The notes under the pieces are model-generated. The model saw nothing but the letters and a program-made list of their open reading frames with translations. It ran no database searches and had not been told where the DNA came from. Position numbers and translations under genes: made by a program. Of a DNA stretch of 64,000 nucleotides, positions 8,653-17,935 are shown piece after piece. Within the stretch, counting starts at the first letter, position 1. Each line of letters opens with the position of its first letter. The DNA lies in the NCBI RefSeq assembly GCF_002174305.1, contig NZ_MIJB01000021.1, positions 24,456 to 88,455 of the forward strand, given 5' to 3'. The stretch is from Aeromicrobium sp. PE09-221. GTDB taxonomy: Bacteria; Actinomycetota; Actinomycetes; Propionibacteriales; Nocardioidaceae.

Positions 8653-8666
8653 TTACCCTCGGGTAA
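8653..8666. promoter_or_regulatory. Palindromic operator candidate upstream of etfD
   Basis: TTACCCTCGGGTAA is a perfect 14-bp palindrome just after the MFS stop codon and about 110 bp before the etfD leader. A similar motif lies ahead of the acyl-CoA dehydrogenase at 57.25 kb. The size and symmetry suit a TetR-type repressor; this is inference. Confidence 0.45.
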
Positions 8667-8778
8667 CATTTCCGTGGCTGGCAGTGACGCTACCGTGTTT
8701 GGCTTGCCTTAGTGAGGCAGGTCGCCCGGTCGGCGCTAGTGTCGGCAGCATCTGTACGGTCCGATCCGGAGGATCTCC

Positions 8779-8841
8779 ATGAATGAGCGCCAGCGAGTGA
8801 GCGACCTATCGTGCGGCTTCTTTGAGGCGGTGACAGCATGA
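8779..8841 (+). CDS. Leader mini-ORF coupled to etfD (20 codons)
   Basis: A short open frame starts at an ATG with a strong GGAGG site six bases upstream and codes MNERQRVSDLSCGFFEAVTA. Its TGA stop overlaps the etfD ATG in the pattern ATGA. EtfD itself has no comparable Shine-Dalgarno site, so ribosomes may enter here and pass on to etfD. Whether the peptide matters is unknown. Two similar mini-ORFs occur at 39.46 and 60.73 kb. Confidence 0.45.
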   Translation: MNERQRVSDLSCGFFEAVTA

Positions 8842-11783
8842 GCACGATCTCCCTGGTAGCAGGCATCATCTCGCTGGCCGTCACAGCCGTCGCGGTCTCT
8901 CTCGCCGTCGTCGGCATCCGCCAGATGCTCCGGGTCATCCGCGCCGGCCAGCCCGCGGTCGGCCGTACCGACCAGCCCACCAAGCGCCTCGGCACCATGC
9001 TCAAGGAGACGGTGCTGCACACGCGCATGCTCCAGTGGACCTGGGTCGGCATCATGCACTGGTTCGTATTCGCGGGGTTCATCTACCTCAGCACCGCCGT
9101 GCTCACCGGTTACTTCCAGGTCTGGGATCCGCACTTCCTGCTCCCCATCATCGGCACCTGGTACCCCTTCGTCTGGCTGACCGAGATCCTTTCCTGGCTG
9201 ACCGTCATCGGCATCGCCTACCTCATCTACATCCGCCAGAAGAACCACCCGCGCAAGCTGGACCGCAAGAGCCGCTTCTTCGGTTCCACCTTCTGGCAGG
9301 CCTATTTCGTCGAGCTGATCATCCTCGGCGAGGGTCTCGCGGGCATCTTCATCCGCGCCGCGGAGTACCGCCTCCTGCAGGTCGAGGGCTCGGACCACGC
9401 GAACTTCGCGCACTTCCCGCTGACCGGCTGGATCGGCGAGACCCTCTTCGGCGGACTCTCCGCCTCGGGCGCCGAGACCGTCATCGTGCTGGTGGCCCTG
9501 TCCAAGATCCTCATGGCGATGGTGTGGCTGGCGGTCATCGCGCGCAACATCACCATGGGAGTCGCCTGGCACCGCTTCAGCGCCTGGTTCAACATCTACT
9601 TCAAGCGCGAGGCCGACGGCGGCACCGCCCTCGGCGGTCTCGTCCCGCTGTACCTCAACGGCGAGCGTCTCGACATGGAGAAGATGGAGGACCTGGAGGA
9701 GGAGGACTTCGAGAAGCTCGGCGTCGGCAAGGTCGAGGACTTCTCCTGGAAGGGCATCCTCGACTTCACCACGTGTACCGAGTGCGGCCGCTGTCAGAGC
9801 CAGTGCCCCGCCTGGAACACCGAGAAGCCGCTCTCCCCCAAGCTGCTCATGATGGGTCTGCGCGAGCACGCCTACGCCAAGGTGCCGCTGCTGGAGAAGG
9901 ACGCCGACACGCTGACTGAGGACGAGAAGCGCGAGCTGGAGCGTCCGCTGATCGGCGACGAAGACCTCTTCGGCGTCATCGACCCCGATGTCCTGTGGTC
10001 CTGCACCAACTGCGGCGCCTGCGTCCAGCAGTGCCCGGTCGACATCGAGCACGTCGACCACATCGACAACATGCGTCGCTACCAGGTGCTCGTCGAGTCG
10101 AACTTCCCGACCGAGCTGAACAACATCTTCAAGGGCCTGGAGCGCAAGGGCAATCCGTGGGGCATGAATCCCAAGAACCGGATGGACTGGGCCAAGGATC
10201 TCGATTTCGAGGTCAAGCAGGTCGGTGAGGACGTCGAGAGCCTCGACGAGGTCGAGTGGCTGTTCTGGGTCGGCTGCGCGGGTGCCTTCGAGGACCGCGC
10301 CAAGAAGACCACGCAGGCCGTGGCCGAGCTGCTGAACATCGCGGGCGTGGACTTCGCCGTGCTCGGCGACGGGGAGACCTGCACCGGCGACTCCGCTCGT
10401 CGCGCGGGCAATGAGATCGTCTTCATGCAGCTGGCGATGGAGAATGTCGAGGTCTTCAAGGAGACCAAGGTCAAGAAGGTCGTCTCCACCTGCGCCCACT
10501 GCTTCAACACGCTCAAGAACGAGTACAAGGAGTTCGGCGTCGAGCTCGAGGTCGTCCACCACACCCAGCTGCTCAACCGTCTCGTGCGTGAGGGCAAGCT
10601 GAAGCCGGTCGCCCCCGCCGCCGGTGAGGCCGAGAAGACGATCACCTACCACGACCCATGCTTCCTGGGCCGCCACAACCAGGTCTATGAGCCACCGCGT
10701 GAGCTGCTCGGCGCGATCCCCGGATCGACCTATGCCGAGATGCCCCGCCACAGCGAGAAGTCCTTCTGCTGCGGCGCCGGCGGCGCGCGCATGTGGATGG
10801 AGGAGACCATCGGCTCGCGCATCAACATCAACCGCACCGAGGAGGCCATCGCCACCGGGGCCGACCAGATCGCCGTGGGCTGTCCCTTCTGCCGGGTGAT
10901 GTTGTCGGATGGCCTGACCGCCAAGCAGGCCGATGGGGAGGCCCGCGTGGAGGTCGAGGTGCTCGACGTCGCGCAGATGCTCCTGGCCTCGGTCAAGCGC
11001 GAGCCCAGCGCCGAGGAGTCCGAGGCCGTCGTCAGCGAGGCGGAGGCCGCCACGGGTGCCGCAGCCGCCACCGGCGGAGGCGACGAGGACAAGGCCACGG
11101 AGGCCGAGCCCGATGTGGAGGCCGAGGCCGATCCGGGGACCCTCACCGACACCTCCGATGTCGGTGCCGCTGCTGAGGCGACCGAGACCGGTGAGTCCGA
11201 GTCGGAGGCGAATGCCGAGCTCGACGAGCCCGTATCGGCCGGACGCGAGGAGGATATCGCCATCGCGGCGGAGAGCAATATCGTCGTCGACGATGAGGGC
11301 AAGGGCCACGGTGCCGTGGAGGCTCCGTCCACGCAGGAGCCGGAAGAAACCGCCGAGGCGGGGGAGCCTGCGAAGTCGTCTGAGTCGGAGGACACTGAGA
11401 ACGTGTCCGACACTCTGACGACCACCGGGGCCACCGCCGCCGATGAGGAGCCCACGCCCGATCCCGAGCCGGAGGCCGGTGACGCCACTGATCCCGAGGA
11501 GGAGTCGGTCCCGTCGAAGGACGACCGTCCCGAGATCCCGGCCACCAAGGAGAACGACCCGGACGAATCCCCGGCCGAGGAGATCTTCGGCGGCTCCCCC
11601 ACGTCCGATGATGACTCCGATCGCGAGGAGGAGCGCGGTGCTATCACGCCGGTCGAGGACGCCGCGGAGCCCGATCCGGTCGCCGAGGATGTCGCCCAGC
11701 TCAGCGAGGGGAATCCCTCCGGGAGCGAGCTGAGCGATAGCGCGACGCAGGCAGCCGCCGACGAGGACGACGACAAGTCCTGA
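8838..11783 (+). CDS. etfD: EtfD-type membrane Fe-S oxidoreductase (electron-transfer flavoprotein:quinone route)
   Basis: A 981-residue protein like mycobacterial Rv0338c (EtfD), which takes electrons from ETF during fatty-acid oxidation and feeds the respiratory chain. The N-terminal 250 residues hold about six membrane spans of the nitrate-reductase gamma type. Two [4Fe-4S] motifs follow: CTECGRCQSQCP near residue 312 and CTNCGACVQQCP near 389. Two cysteine-rich CCG-type modules come next (STCAHCFNT near 551, CCGAGGARMW near 644), as in heterodisulfide reductase HdrD. From about residue 727 to the end there is a 255-residue Glu/Asp/Ala/Ser tail with almost no hydrophobic residues, probably disordered. 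A leader mini-ORF overlaps its start. The FadE5-like dehydrogenase at 57.3 kb is a likely electron source. Confidence 0.9.
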   Translation: MSTISLVAGIISLAVTAVAVSLAVVGIRQMLRVIRAGQPAVGRTDQPTKRLGTMLKETVLHTRMLQWTWVGIMHWFVFAGFIYLSTAVLTGYFQVWDPHFLLPIIGTWYPFVWLTEILSWLTVIGIAYLIYIRQKNHPRKLDRKSRFFGSTFWQAYFVELIILGEGLAGIFIRAAEYRLLQVEGSDHANFAHFPLTGWIGETLFGGLSASGAETVIVLVALSKILMAMVWLAVIARNITMGVAWHRFSAWFNIYFKREADGGTALGGLVPLYLNGERLDMEKMEDLEEEDFEKLGVGKVEDFSWKGILDFTTCTECGRCQSQCPAWNTEKPLSPKLLMMGLREHAYAKVPLLEKDADTLTEDEKRELERPLIGDEDLFGVIDPDVLWSCTNCGACVQQCPVDIEHVDHIDNMRRYQVLVESNFPTELNNIFKGLERKGNPWGMNPKNRMDWAKDLDFEVKQVGEDVESLDEVEWLFWVGCAGAFEDRAKKTTQAVAELLNIAGVDFAVLGDGETCTGDSARRAGNEIVFMQLAMENVEVFKETKVKKVVSTCAHCFNTLKNEYKEFGVELEVVHHTQLLNRLVREGKLKPVAPAAGEAEKTITYHDPCFLGRHNQVYEPPRELLGAIPGSTYAEMPRHSEKSFCCGAGGARMWMEETIGSRININRTEEAIATGADQIAVGCPFCRVMLSDGLTAKQADGEARVEVEVLDVAQMLLASVKREPSAEESEAVVSEAEAATGAAAATGGGDEDKATEAEPDVEAEADPGTLTDTSDVGAAAEATETGESESEANAELDEPVSAGREEDIAIAAESNIVVDDEGKGHGAVEAPSTQEPEETAEAGEPAKSSESEDTENVSDTLTTTGATAADEEPTPDPEPEAGDATDPEEESVPSKDDRPEIPATKENDPDESPAEEIFGGSPTSDDDSDREEERGAITPVEDAAEPDPVAEDVAQLSEGNPSGSELSDSATQAAADEDDDKS

Positions 11784-11800
11784 TCGTCGTTCCATGACGA

Positions 11801-11826
11801 GGTCCCGCACCGACCGGTGCGGGACC
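11801..11826. terminator. Bidirectional hairpin terminator
   Basis: GGTCCCGCACCG and CGGTGCGGGACC form a perfect 12-bp stem with a two-base loop. It lies between the convergent etfD and permease genes. There is no long T run, as is common in actinomycetes. Confidence 0.75.
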
Positions 11827-11838
11827 CTCGCCTCCGTG

Positions 11839-13746
11839 TCACGACGCCAGCACCAGCGGGATCCGTCGAGACCGTCCCGCCACCACCGCGGCCGACACCA
11901 TCGACAGCACGGCGATGCCCATGACCACTCCCGCGAGGATCGCCACCGGAACGATTCCCGCGCCGAGTGTGAACGTGCCCAGGATCGCCCAGGACATGCC
12001 GAGCAGCGCCGGGAGAACGCTGGCAGCACCGATGCCGATGGCCGCGAGTCCCACGAAGAGCGACTCGGCCAGCACGGTCGACAGCAACTGGCGGGTCGTG
12101 GCCCCCGTTCGGCGCAGGAGTTCGAACTCGCCCCGGCGAGCGGCGGTCATCATCATGAGCGTATTGGCCGCGGCCACTCCGACGAAGACGAGCAGGACGA
12201 GGGTCGCGCCGGTCGACAACCGCTGTTCGCCCTGGGCATCCTCCATGGTCGCCTGCGCATAGCCTTCGCCGGTCATCAACCGCAGCCCGAGGTCCGCGAG
12301 CTCACTCCCGACGGCGGACTCCTCACCGTCCCGCACGTTCACGAAGATCGTCGAGTCCCCCGATTCGGCGACTCCCGTGAAATGCGGGCCGACGAGGTAG
12401 TCGCCGAAGGCGAGCCCGCCGTCGTAGATCGCGACGATGGTGGCCCGCGCAGGCCGGCCGTCCTCGCCGACGTCGAGGTCCACCGAGTCGCCGATCGAGG
12501 AGAAGGACATCATCGCGGCATCCGAGCTCATCGCGATGGTGTCCGCGCCGTGCAGCTCCTCCCATGACCCGTGCGTGAGATCGGGAGCGAGGAACTCCTC
12601 ACCAGGGAACACCGTCAGGGTCGTGTGCTCCCACGACAACGCGTCGAGGAGACCGACCCCTGTCGGTTCCTCGCTATCGCTCCACACCGAGGCCGGCACG
12701 CCGGTACTGGACCCGACCGCCTCGACACCGGGGATCTCGCGGATCCGTGCGGCAACCCCGGCGTCGGATGTCTCGGCGACGAGATCGACCCGCAACGCGG
12801 CGTCCAGGTGATGGCGGGCGCCCTGGAAGGTGATGTGATTCGAACCGGTCTGCACGAGGGCGATGGCGAATAGCAGCGCTAACGGGGTGATCGCGGCGGT
12901 GAGACGACGCGATGAGCCGCGGGCGAAGCGAAGCGCCAGGTCCGCCCCCACGCTGCCCCGGTCGAGCGCCAATCGGCCGGCCAGCCGCGCGCCCCGCTGG
13001 ACGATCACCGGTCCCGCCACCGCCGCGGCGATCACCAACAGGATCCCGGACATCGCCGCCGCGCTCAGTCCGGCGACCCCGCCCAGGCCGAACGGCACAG
13101 TCGCCGACGCCAGGCCGAGCAGCGCGAAGACCACGGCAGTGATCGCACGTGGCCGCGCGATCTGGACGTCATCGGTGGCCCGGCGAGTCCTCGCCTCGAC
13201 CGAGCCGGCACGGGTCACGGACCGGACCGACAGCCTGGTCGCGAGCATCACCGCCGGGGTGAGCACCAGCAGCGTCCCGAGGATCGCGAGCGGTGAGAAC
13301 GCCGGGACGAATCCTTCGGGCACGACGCCGCTGGCCGCGAGCGCGCCGCTGACCGCCCGCGCCGCGAGACCCCCCGCCACCGCACCCACAGGGGCTGCCA
13401 TCAGGAAGACCACCAGCGTCTCCCCCGTCACCAGCCACCTCACCTGGCTCGGTGTCGCACCGATCGTGCGCAGGAGGGCGAGTTGACGCGACCGAGGCCG
13501 CAAAGCCTGTGTGAGGACGGACATCACGATGAAGATCACGACGACGATCGTCGTTCCGGCGAAGGACGAGGCCAGGGCGAGCAGCTCACCGCTCCCCTGT
13601 TCTCCGCTCAGTCGGACACCGGCGTCGATCCACGTCCCGGTGAGCGCCAGCAGCAGAGCTGCCAGCAGTATCGTCACGAAGGCGCCGATGAGCGATCCGC
13701 GGTTCGCCGACGCGGAGGACCGGGCATAGGATGCCGCGCCGTTCAT
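11839..13746 (-). CDS. ABC transporter permease, FtsX/MacB type with two FtsX domains
   Basis: A 635-residue membrane protein. An early block RPRSRQLALLRTIGATPSQVRW (residues about 80-103) and a late block RRGEFELLRRTGATTRQLL (about 540-560) are the cytoplasmic coupling helices of two FtsX domains, each followed by three hydrophobic spans. A large extracellular region lies between (about 320-510). Such proteins do not carry substrate through the membrane as importers do; they extrude lipids, peptides or antibiotics, or transmit force. The ATPase gene overlaps the start by 4 bp, and a two-component system follows upstream, the classic layout of peptide-antibiotic sensing modules. Confidence 0.88.
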   Translation of the reverse strand: MNGAASYARSSASANRGSLIGAFVTILLAALLLALTGTWIDAGVRLSGEQGSGELLALASSFAGTTIVVVIFIVMSVLTQALRPRSRQLALLRTIGATPSQVRWLVTGETLVVFLMAAPVGAVAGGLAARAVSGALAASGVVPEGFVPAFSPLAILGTLLVLTPAVMLATRLSVRSVTRAGSVEARTRRATDDVQIARPRAITAVVFALLGLASATVPFGLGGVAGLSAAAMSGILLVIAAAVAGPVIVQRGARLAGRLALDRGSVGADLALRFARGSSRRLTAAITPLALLFAIALVQTGSNHITFQGARHHLDAALRVDLVAETSDAGVAARIREIPGVEAVGSSTGVPASVWSDSEEPTGVGLLDALSWEHTTLTVFPGEEFLAPDLTHGSWEELHGADTIAMSSDAAMMSFSSIGDSVDLDVGEDGRPARATIVAIYDGGLAFGDYLVGPHFTGVAESGDSTIFVNVRDGEESAVGSELADLGLRLMTGEGYAQATMEDAQGEQRLSTGATLVLLVFVGVAAANTLMMMTAARRGEFELLRRTGATTRQLLSTVLAESLFVGLAAIGIGAASVLPALLGMSWAILGTFTLGAGIVPVAILAGVVMGIAVLSMVSAAVVAGRSRRIPLVLAS

Positions 13747-14498
13747 CCGCGCAGCTCCGTCACGCGGGCCGCGATCTGCGCGGTGGTCGGGGAGATCAGG
13801 TGGCCGGCCCAGCGCCCGTCGGCCAGGAAGAGCACCTGCTCGGCGGCGCTGGCGATGTGCGCGTCGTGTGTGACCATGACGACGGTCTGGCCGAGGGATG
13901 CGGCCGTCGCCGTGAACACCTCGAGGATCTCGTCACCCGTGTGCGAGTCCAAGGCCCCGGTGGGCTCATCGGCGAACACCACGCTGGGACGGGTGATGAG
14001 CGCTCGCGCGATCGCCACCCGCTGCGCCTGCCCGCCGGAGAGCTCGGACGGCGCCCGCCGTTCCTTGCCCCCAAGGCCCAGCGACTGGACCAACCACCGC
14101 TCCCATTCCGGTTCCGGGTGCGCCCCGGCCAGCATCAGGGGCAGCCGGATGTTCTCCTCGACGGTGAGGTGATCGATCAGGTTGTACGCCTGGAAGACGA
14201 AACCGATGTGATCCCGCCGGAACCGGGTCAAGCGATCCGGGGACAACCTCGACAGATCGATGTCGCCGATGACGATCGACCCGGAATCGGGGCGCTCCAG
14301 CCCGGCGATGCAGTTCAACAGGGTCGACTTGCCGGACCCGGACGGGCCCATCACCGCGGTGAAGGATCCCGGTCTCAGCGCCAGGGAGAGGCGGTCCAGG
14401 GCACGCACGGTGTCGGGGCCGTTGGGATAGGTCTTCGTCACCTCGGTCAGGCGTACAGCGGTGGCCGTGGTGGTGGCCGTGGTGATCGATGAAGGCAT
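13743..14498 (-). CDS. ABC transporter ATP-binding protein, MacB/LolD type
   Basis: A 251-residue ATPase. Walker A is GPSGSGKST near residue 51, the signature is LSGGQAQRV near 150, Walker B is VVFADEPTGALD, and the switch His is in MVTHDAH. The FRRDHIGFVFQAYNLIDHLTV segment is characteristic of the MacB/LolD branch that partners FtsX-type permeases. Start ATG with GAGGAG ahead. Its stop overlaps the permease start by four bases, so the two form one transporter. The pair sits downstream of a histidine kinase and regulator, separated by a hairpin, which suggests induction by that system. Confidence 0.92.
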   Translation of the reverse strand: MPSSITTATTTATAVRLTEVTKTYPNGPDTVRALDRLSLALRPGSFTAVMGPSGSGKSTLLNCIAGLERPDSGSIVIGDIDLSRLSPDRLTRFRRDHIGFVFQAYNLIDHLTVEENIRLPLMLAGAHPEPEWERWLVQSLGLGGKERRAPSELSGGQAQRVAIARALITRPSVVFADEPTGALDSHTGDEILEVFTATAASLGQTVVMVTHDAHIASAAEQVLFLADGRWAGHLISPTTAQIAARVTELRG

Positions 14499-14593
14499 GA
14501 GGCTCCTCGGGCGTGGTGCGGTGGCACGTCCACCGTCACCCCCACGCTAGGAATCGGGGCCGGATGTCCTCTAGCCGCGCGAGGAGGAACCCT

Positions 14594-14621
14594 CGGGCTT
14601 GCATCCTTGGATGCAAGCCCG
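14594..14621. terminator. Hairpin terminator after the two-component operon
   Basis: CGGGCTTGCATCC pairs perfectly with GGATGCAAGCCCG around TT (13-bp stem). It starts five bases past the response-regulator stop on the minus strand, and also lies upstream of the ABC genes. It has no T run. It could double as an operator because of its symmetry, but termination is the simpler reading. Confidence 0.65.
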
Positions 14622-14625
14622 TAGA

Positions 14626-15297
14626 TCAACGCTCGTCGGGGACCGTCACGATGCGGTTCTGATAGGCCCAGACCACGGCCTGCAGGCGCGACCGGACGCC
14701 GAGCTTGGGCAGCATGCGCGCCAGGTGCGACTTCACCGTCGAGACCTCGATCGTCAGTTCGCCCGCGATCTCCTCATTGGACATGCCCTCGGCCAGCAGC
14801 AGCAGGATCTCCCGTTCGCGCGAGGTGAGCAGCTCGTCGGCGCGACTGCCGGTCACCGGCTGAAGCCTGCGGCGGTCCACGAACTCACGGATCACACGGC
14901 GCGTCAAAGCGGCGTCCAAGGTGCCGCGACCCGATGCGACCTGGCGGACGGCCTGCGTGATCTGCTCGGGTGGCGCGTCCTTCAGGAGGAAGCCGGACGC
15001 ACCCGCCTCGAGCGCACCGAAGACGTAGTCGTCGAGATCGAAGGTCGTCAGGATCAGCACCGGCACCTGTACGGGGCCGTCTGACCCGCACAGCTCCCGC
15101 GTGACACTGATGCCGTCCCGACCCGGCATGCGGATGTCCACGCAGGCGACATCGGGACGCAGGTCCCTCGCCAGGGACACCGCCTCGTCGCCATCGGACG
15201 CGACGCCCACCACCTCGATATCCGTCTCGGCGTCGAGCAGGGTCTTCAACCCTGCCCTCACCAGGAACTGGTCATCGGCCACGATCACTCGGATCAC
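14626..15297 (-). CDS. NarL/LuxR-family response regulator
   Basis: A 223-residue regulator. The receiver domain (1-120) shows the acidic pair in VADDQ (residues 8-9), the phospho-acceptor Asp54 in CVDIRMPG, Thr in LILTTFD and Lys in LLKDAP. The LuxR DNA-binding domain (about 155-215) has LTSREREILLLLAEGMSNEEIAGEL and STVKSHLARML. It overlaps the kinase gene by four bases and is surely its partner. The adjacent ABC exporter is the obvious target. Confidence 0.94.
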   Translation of the reverse strand: MIRVIVADDQFLVRAGLKTLLDAETDIEVVGVASDGDEAVSLARDLRPDVACVDIRMPGRDGISVTRELCGSDGPVQVPVLILTTFDLDDYVFGALEAGASGFLLKDAPPEQITQAVRQVASGRGTLDAALTRRVIREFVDRRRLQPVTGSRADELLTSREREILLLLAEGMSNEEIAGELTIEVSTVKSHLARMLPKLGVRSRLQAVVWAYQNRIVTVPDER

Positions 15298-16529
15298 GGT
15301 CTCACCTCCTCGACACTCGTCGCCTCCCGCGGCACCCGCAGTTCCACGTCCCAGCCTCCGTCGAGGCTCGGACCGTACGCCAGCGTCGCCCCCACCAGCT
15401 CGGCGCGCTCGGCCATGCCGCGCAGTCCGAAACCTGGTGCCCGCGCGGTCGGCGCGGATGAACTGGGGGCATTGTGCACACGGACCTCCAGCGCCGCCTC
15501 CTCACGATCGTCGATGACGACCGCGCAGGGGGCGGAGGGGGCATGGCGCACGGCATTCGCGAGGGACTCCTGCACCATGCGGTAGGCAACGAGCTGACCC
15601 AGCGGCCCGATGCCCGTGCCCAGCTCCGGCCAGCGCCCGCGGTGCACCTGTAGCTCCACATCGGCCGCACTGCCGTCGACGAGCTCGGGGATGGTCGACA
15701 GCGTGTACACGCTCATCTCGGCCTGATCACCCTCGCGGAGGAGGCCGACCAGCCTCCGTAGGTCCTCGAGCACCAGACGGCTCTGATCGCCGATCGCCCG
15801 GGCTCCGCCCTTCGCCTTCGCGGGAGCAGCGTCGATCTGCCGCTCGATCGCCGCGGCCATCAACGCGATGCCGGACATGTGATGCGCGGCGATGTCGTGC
15901 AACTCCCGCGCGAGCGCGGTCCTTTCGCGAGCCACCGCGGACTCGACCCGGGCCTCCTGCTCACGCATCAGGGCGTCGTGTTCGCGGGCACCCGCGCTGC
16001 GGACGTCACGACGCGCCCGCACCACGGCGGCGACGGCGGCCGGGATCGCCACGAGGGCGGCCGCCTGAACCATGGCTTGGACCGTGAGGGCCGCGAGGTC
16101 CTCGCCGGGCCGACCGGCCACGGTGTAGGCACCGGCCGAGACGATGACGACAGTGGGGAGGATGAATCGCAGGCGCCGGTACTCCGCGCTGAGCACGACG
16201 ACATAGACGCCGATCGCCGTCGGCAGCGACGTGAGACTGTACAGATCCCAGGTGCCGAGAGAGGCCAGCGGAAGCGACACCGCCACGACGAGCGACAGGG
16301 CCTTCACAGGGCCGCGCGAGGCGAACCACAGGACGACGGCCTGGGCGGTCAGCACCGCCGCCGTCGCCCACCACATCGGGACCCCCAGCTCCGGCCACGT
16401 CAGCTCGGCTTCGCGGGGCTCGATCCAGGGGACGAGGAACAGCGCCGTCACGCACAGGAGCCACCCGACGACTGCCGCCACGCGGAACGCGATGGGCTCT
16501 CGCCGTCTCTCGCGCTGTCCGGGATTCAT
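15294..16529 (-). CDS. Sensor histidine kinase (HisKA_3 class)
   Basis: A 411-residue membrane kinase. The N-terminal 170 residues contain about five short hydrophobic spans with little extracellular sequence. This is the intramembrane-sensing or DesK-like arrangement, often tied to cell-envelope stress. The dimerisation motif is ALARELHDIAAHHMSG with the phospho-accepting His near residue 211. The ATPase domain ends with GFGLRGMAERAELVGATL. It phosphorylates the downstream regulator. Start ATG at 16529, with nothing upstream but a convergently unrelated DUF4342 gene. Confidence 0.93.
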   Translation of the reverse strand: MNPGQRERRREPIAFRVAAVVGWLLCVTALFLVPWIEPREAELTWPELGVPMWWATAAVLTAQAVVLWFASRGPVKALSLVVAVSLPLASLGTWDLYSLTSLPTAIGVYVVVLSAEYRRLRFILPTVVIVSAGAYTVAGRPGEDLAALTVQAMVQAAALVAIPAAVAAVVRARRDVRSAGAREHDALMREQEARVESAVARERTALARELHDIAAHHMSGIALMAAAIERQIDAAPAKAKGGARAIGDQSRLVLEDLRRLVGLLREGDQAEMSVYTLSTIPELVDGSAADVELQVHRGRWPELGTGIGPLGQLVAYRMVQESLANAVRHAPSAPCAVVIDDREEAALEVRVHNAPSSSAPTARAPGFGLRGMAERAELVGATLAYGPSLDGGWDVELRVPREATSVEEVRP

Positions 16530-16601
16530 GTCCCGATGCTCCCACGGTGGTCCGTCCGGGAACCGGGGGAGATGCCGCGCAGGGTGGACACCCGCCCTGG
16601 G

Positions 16602-16919
16602 TCAGTCCTCGACGACCACGTGATCGTCGCCGGGACCGTCATCGGCCGATGCCCGGCGCTCGACGCCCACCGTCGCCTGCGTGAGCAGTGCGGCGATCGC
16701 ACCGACCGCGACGAGCACCGGCGAGACCACCGCTGCGAGAGCCGTCACCGCCACCCCCGCGGTGAGAGGGATCTCGAGCAGGACATCACCCTTCTCGTTC
16801 TTGATGAAGACGCGCCGGACATTGCCCTCGCGGATCAGCTCGCGCACCTTGGCGACCAGACCGTCTCCAGAAACCTTGAACTCCTCGTACCGTGTACCGG
16901 TGTCATGGGACTCGCTCAT
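16602..16919 (-). CDS. DUF4342-family protein
   Basis: A 105-residue protein. The N-terminal half, with KVSGDGLVAKVRELIREGNVRRVFIKN and GDVLLEIPLT, is the DUF4342 domain. It is followed by one or two hydrophobic spans (AGVAVTALAAVVSPVLVAVGAIAALL) and an acidic tail. I choose the ATG at 16919, which has AGGAG ahead, over longer frames. Function is unknown; the domain is often found with a ubiquitin-associated-like helix and may sense or tether at the membrane. Confidence 0.8.
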   Translation of the reverse strand: MSESHDTGTRYEEFKVSGDGLVAKVRELIREGNVRRVFIKNEKGDVLLEIPLTAGVAVTALAAVVSPVLVAVGAIAALLTQATVGVERRASADDGPGDDHVVVED

Positions 16920-17027
16920 CGTCACGCTCCTCACCGACCCGTCACCGGGCCTCGTCATCGGGTGCTTTCAGCATGACAGGGCGACTAGTACGCGGGGGAC
17001 TGTTGCACGATCGTGTGACATGTTGGG

Positions 17028-17935
17028 TCACGCAGCCTGAGTGGCTGACGTGGTCATGATGGTCTCGTACTCGATGGTGGTCAATCGGGCGAGACCGGCC
17101 TGGCGACGACGCCGGTGGTAGGTGCGTTCGATCCAGGTCACGATCGCGATGCGCAGGTCCTCGCGGGTCGCCCAGGCGCGGCGGTTGAGGACGTTCTTCT
17201 GGAGCAGTGCGAAAAAGCTCTCCATGGCAGCGTTATCGCCCGCGGCTCCGACCCGGCCCATGGAGCCGACCATGCAGTGACGCCCGAGGGCGGCCACGAA
17301 TTTCCTGCTTTGAAATTGCGATCCTCTGTCCGTGTGGACCACGCAGCCGGCGACATCACATCACCGCGTCTGGCGACGGCGTTGTTGAGCGCCTCGACCG
17401 CCAGCCGTGACTTCATCCGCGAGTCCATGGAGTAGCCCACGATTCGGTTGGAGTAGACGTCCTTGAACGCGCACAGGTAGAGCTTGCCTTGGGCAGTCCA
17501 GTGCTCGGTGATGTCGCCAATCCACAGCTGGTTCGGCTTCTCGGCGGTGAAGGCGTGGCGGGTCACGCCGTGCTCATCGACGTAGGCGCACAGGTCGTCG
17601 TGGACCGGCGGGCCGGGCTTCTTCGACTTGCCCTTCTTGGGCTTGCCGAACACGCTCCACCAGCCGTTGTCCGAGCAGATCCGCCAGGCAGTCCGCTGCG
17701 CCATGACCTCACCGGCATCAGCGGCCTCGTCGATGAGGACCCGGTAACCGAACTCGGGGTCTTCGCCGTGGGCGTCGAACAATGCATTGGCCCTGTGTGC
17801 CTCGACCAACTCGGCGTCGGTGACCGGCTGCGCCAGCCAGCGGTAGTAGGGCTGGCGGGCGATCTCGAGCACCCGACACGTCACCGTGACGGGAATCCCG
17901 TCGACGGCCAGCTCGCCGACGAGCGGGTACATCAT
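17028..17935 (-). pseudogene. IS3 transposase OrfB, frameshifted by a 5-bp duplication
   Basis: The first reading frame (17935 down to about 17350) gives the N-terminal region and the first catalytic Asp in WIGDITEHWTAQGK. The second frame (to 17028) gives HTDRGSQFQSRKF with the second Asp and GDNAAMESFFALLQKNVL with the Glu of the DDE triad. The switch occurs at GGTGATGTGATGTCGCC, where GATGT is present twice; with one copy the frames join as RRGDVAGCVVHTDRG. So the enzyme is inactive unless a programmed event restores the frame, which IS3 elements do not do at this spot. Confidence 0.9.

Noticed and set aside
8696..8720. Possible iron box (TTTGGCTTGCCTTA) upstream of etfD
   Set aside because: Only about 10 of 17 positions match the DtxR/IdeR consensus; too weak to list, although it shares AGGCAAGCC with the siderophore box.
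8736..12029. A very long open frame antisense to etfD (over 1,000 codons)
   Set aside because: It mirrors the codon bias of etfD on the other strand, has Leu/Gly/Asp-rich sequence with no domain, and etfD is clearly the real gene.
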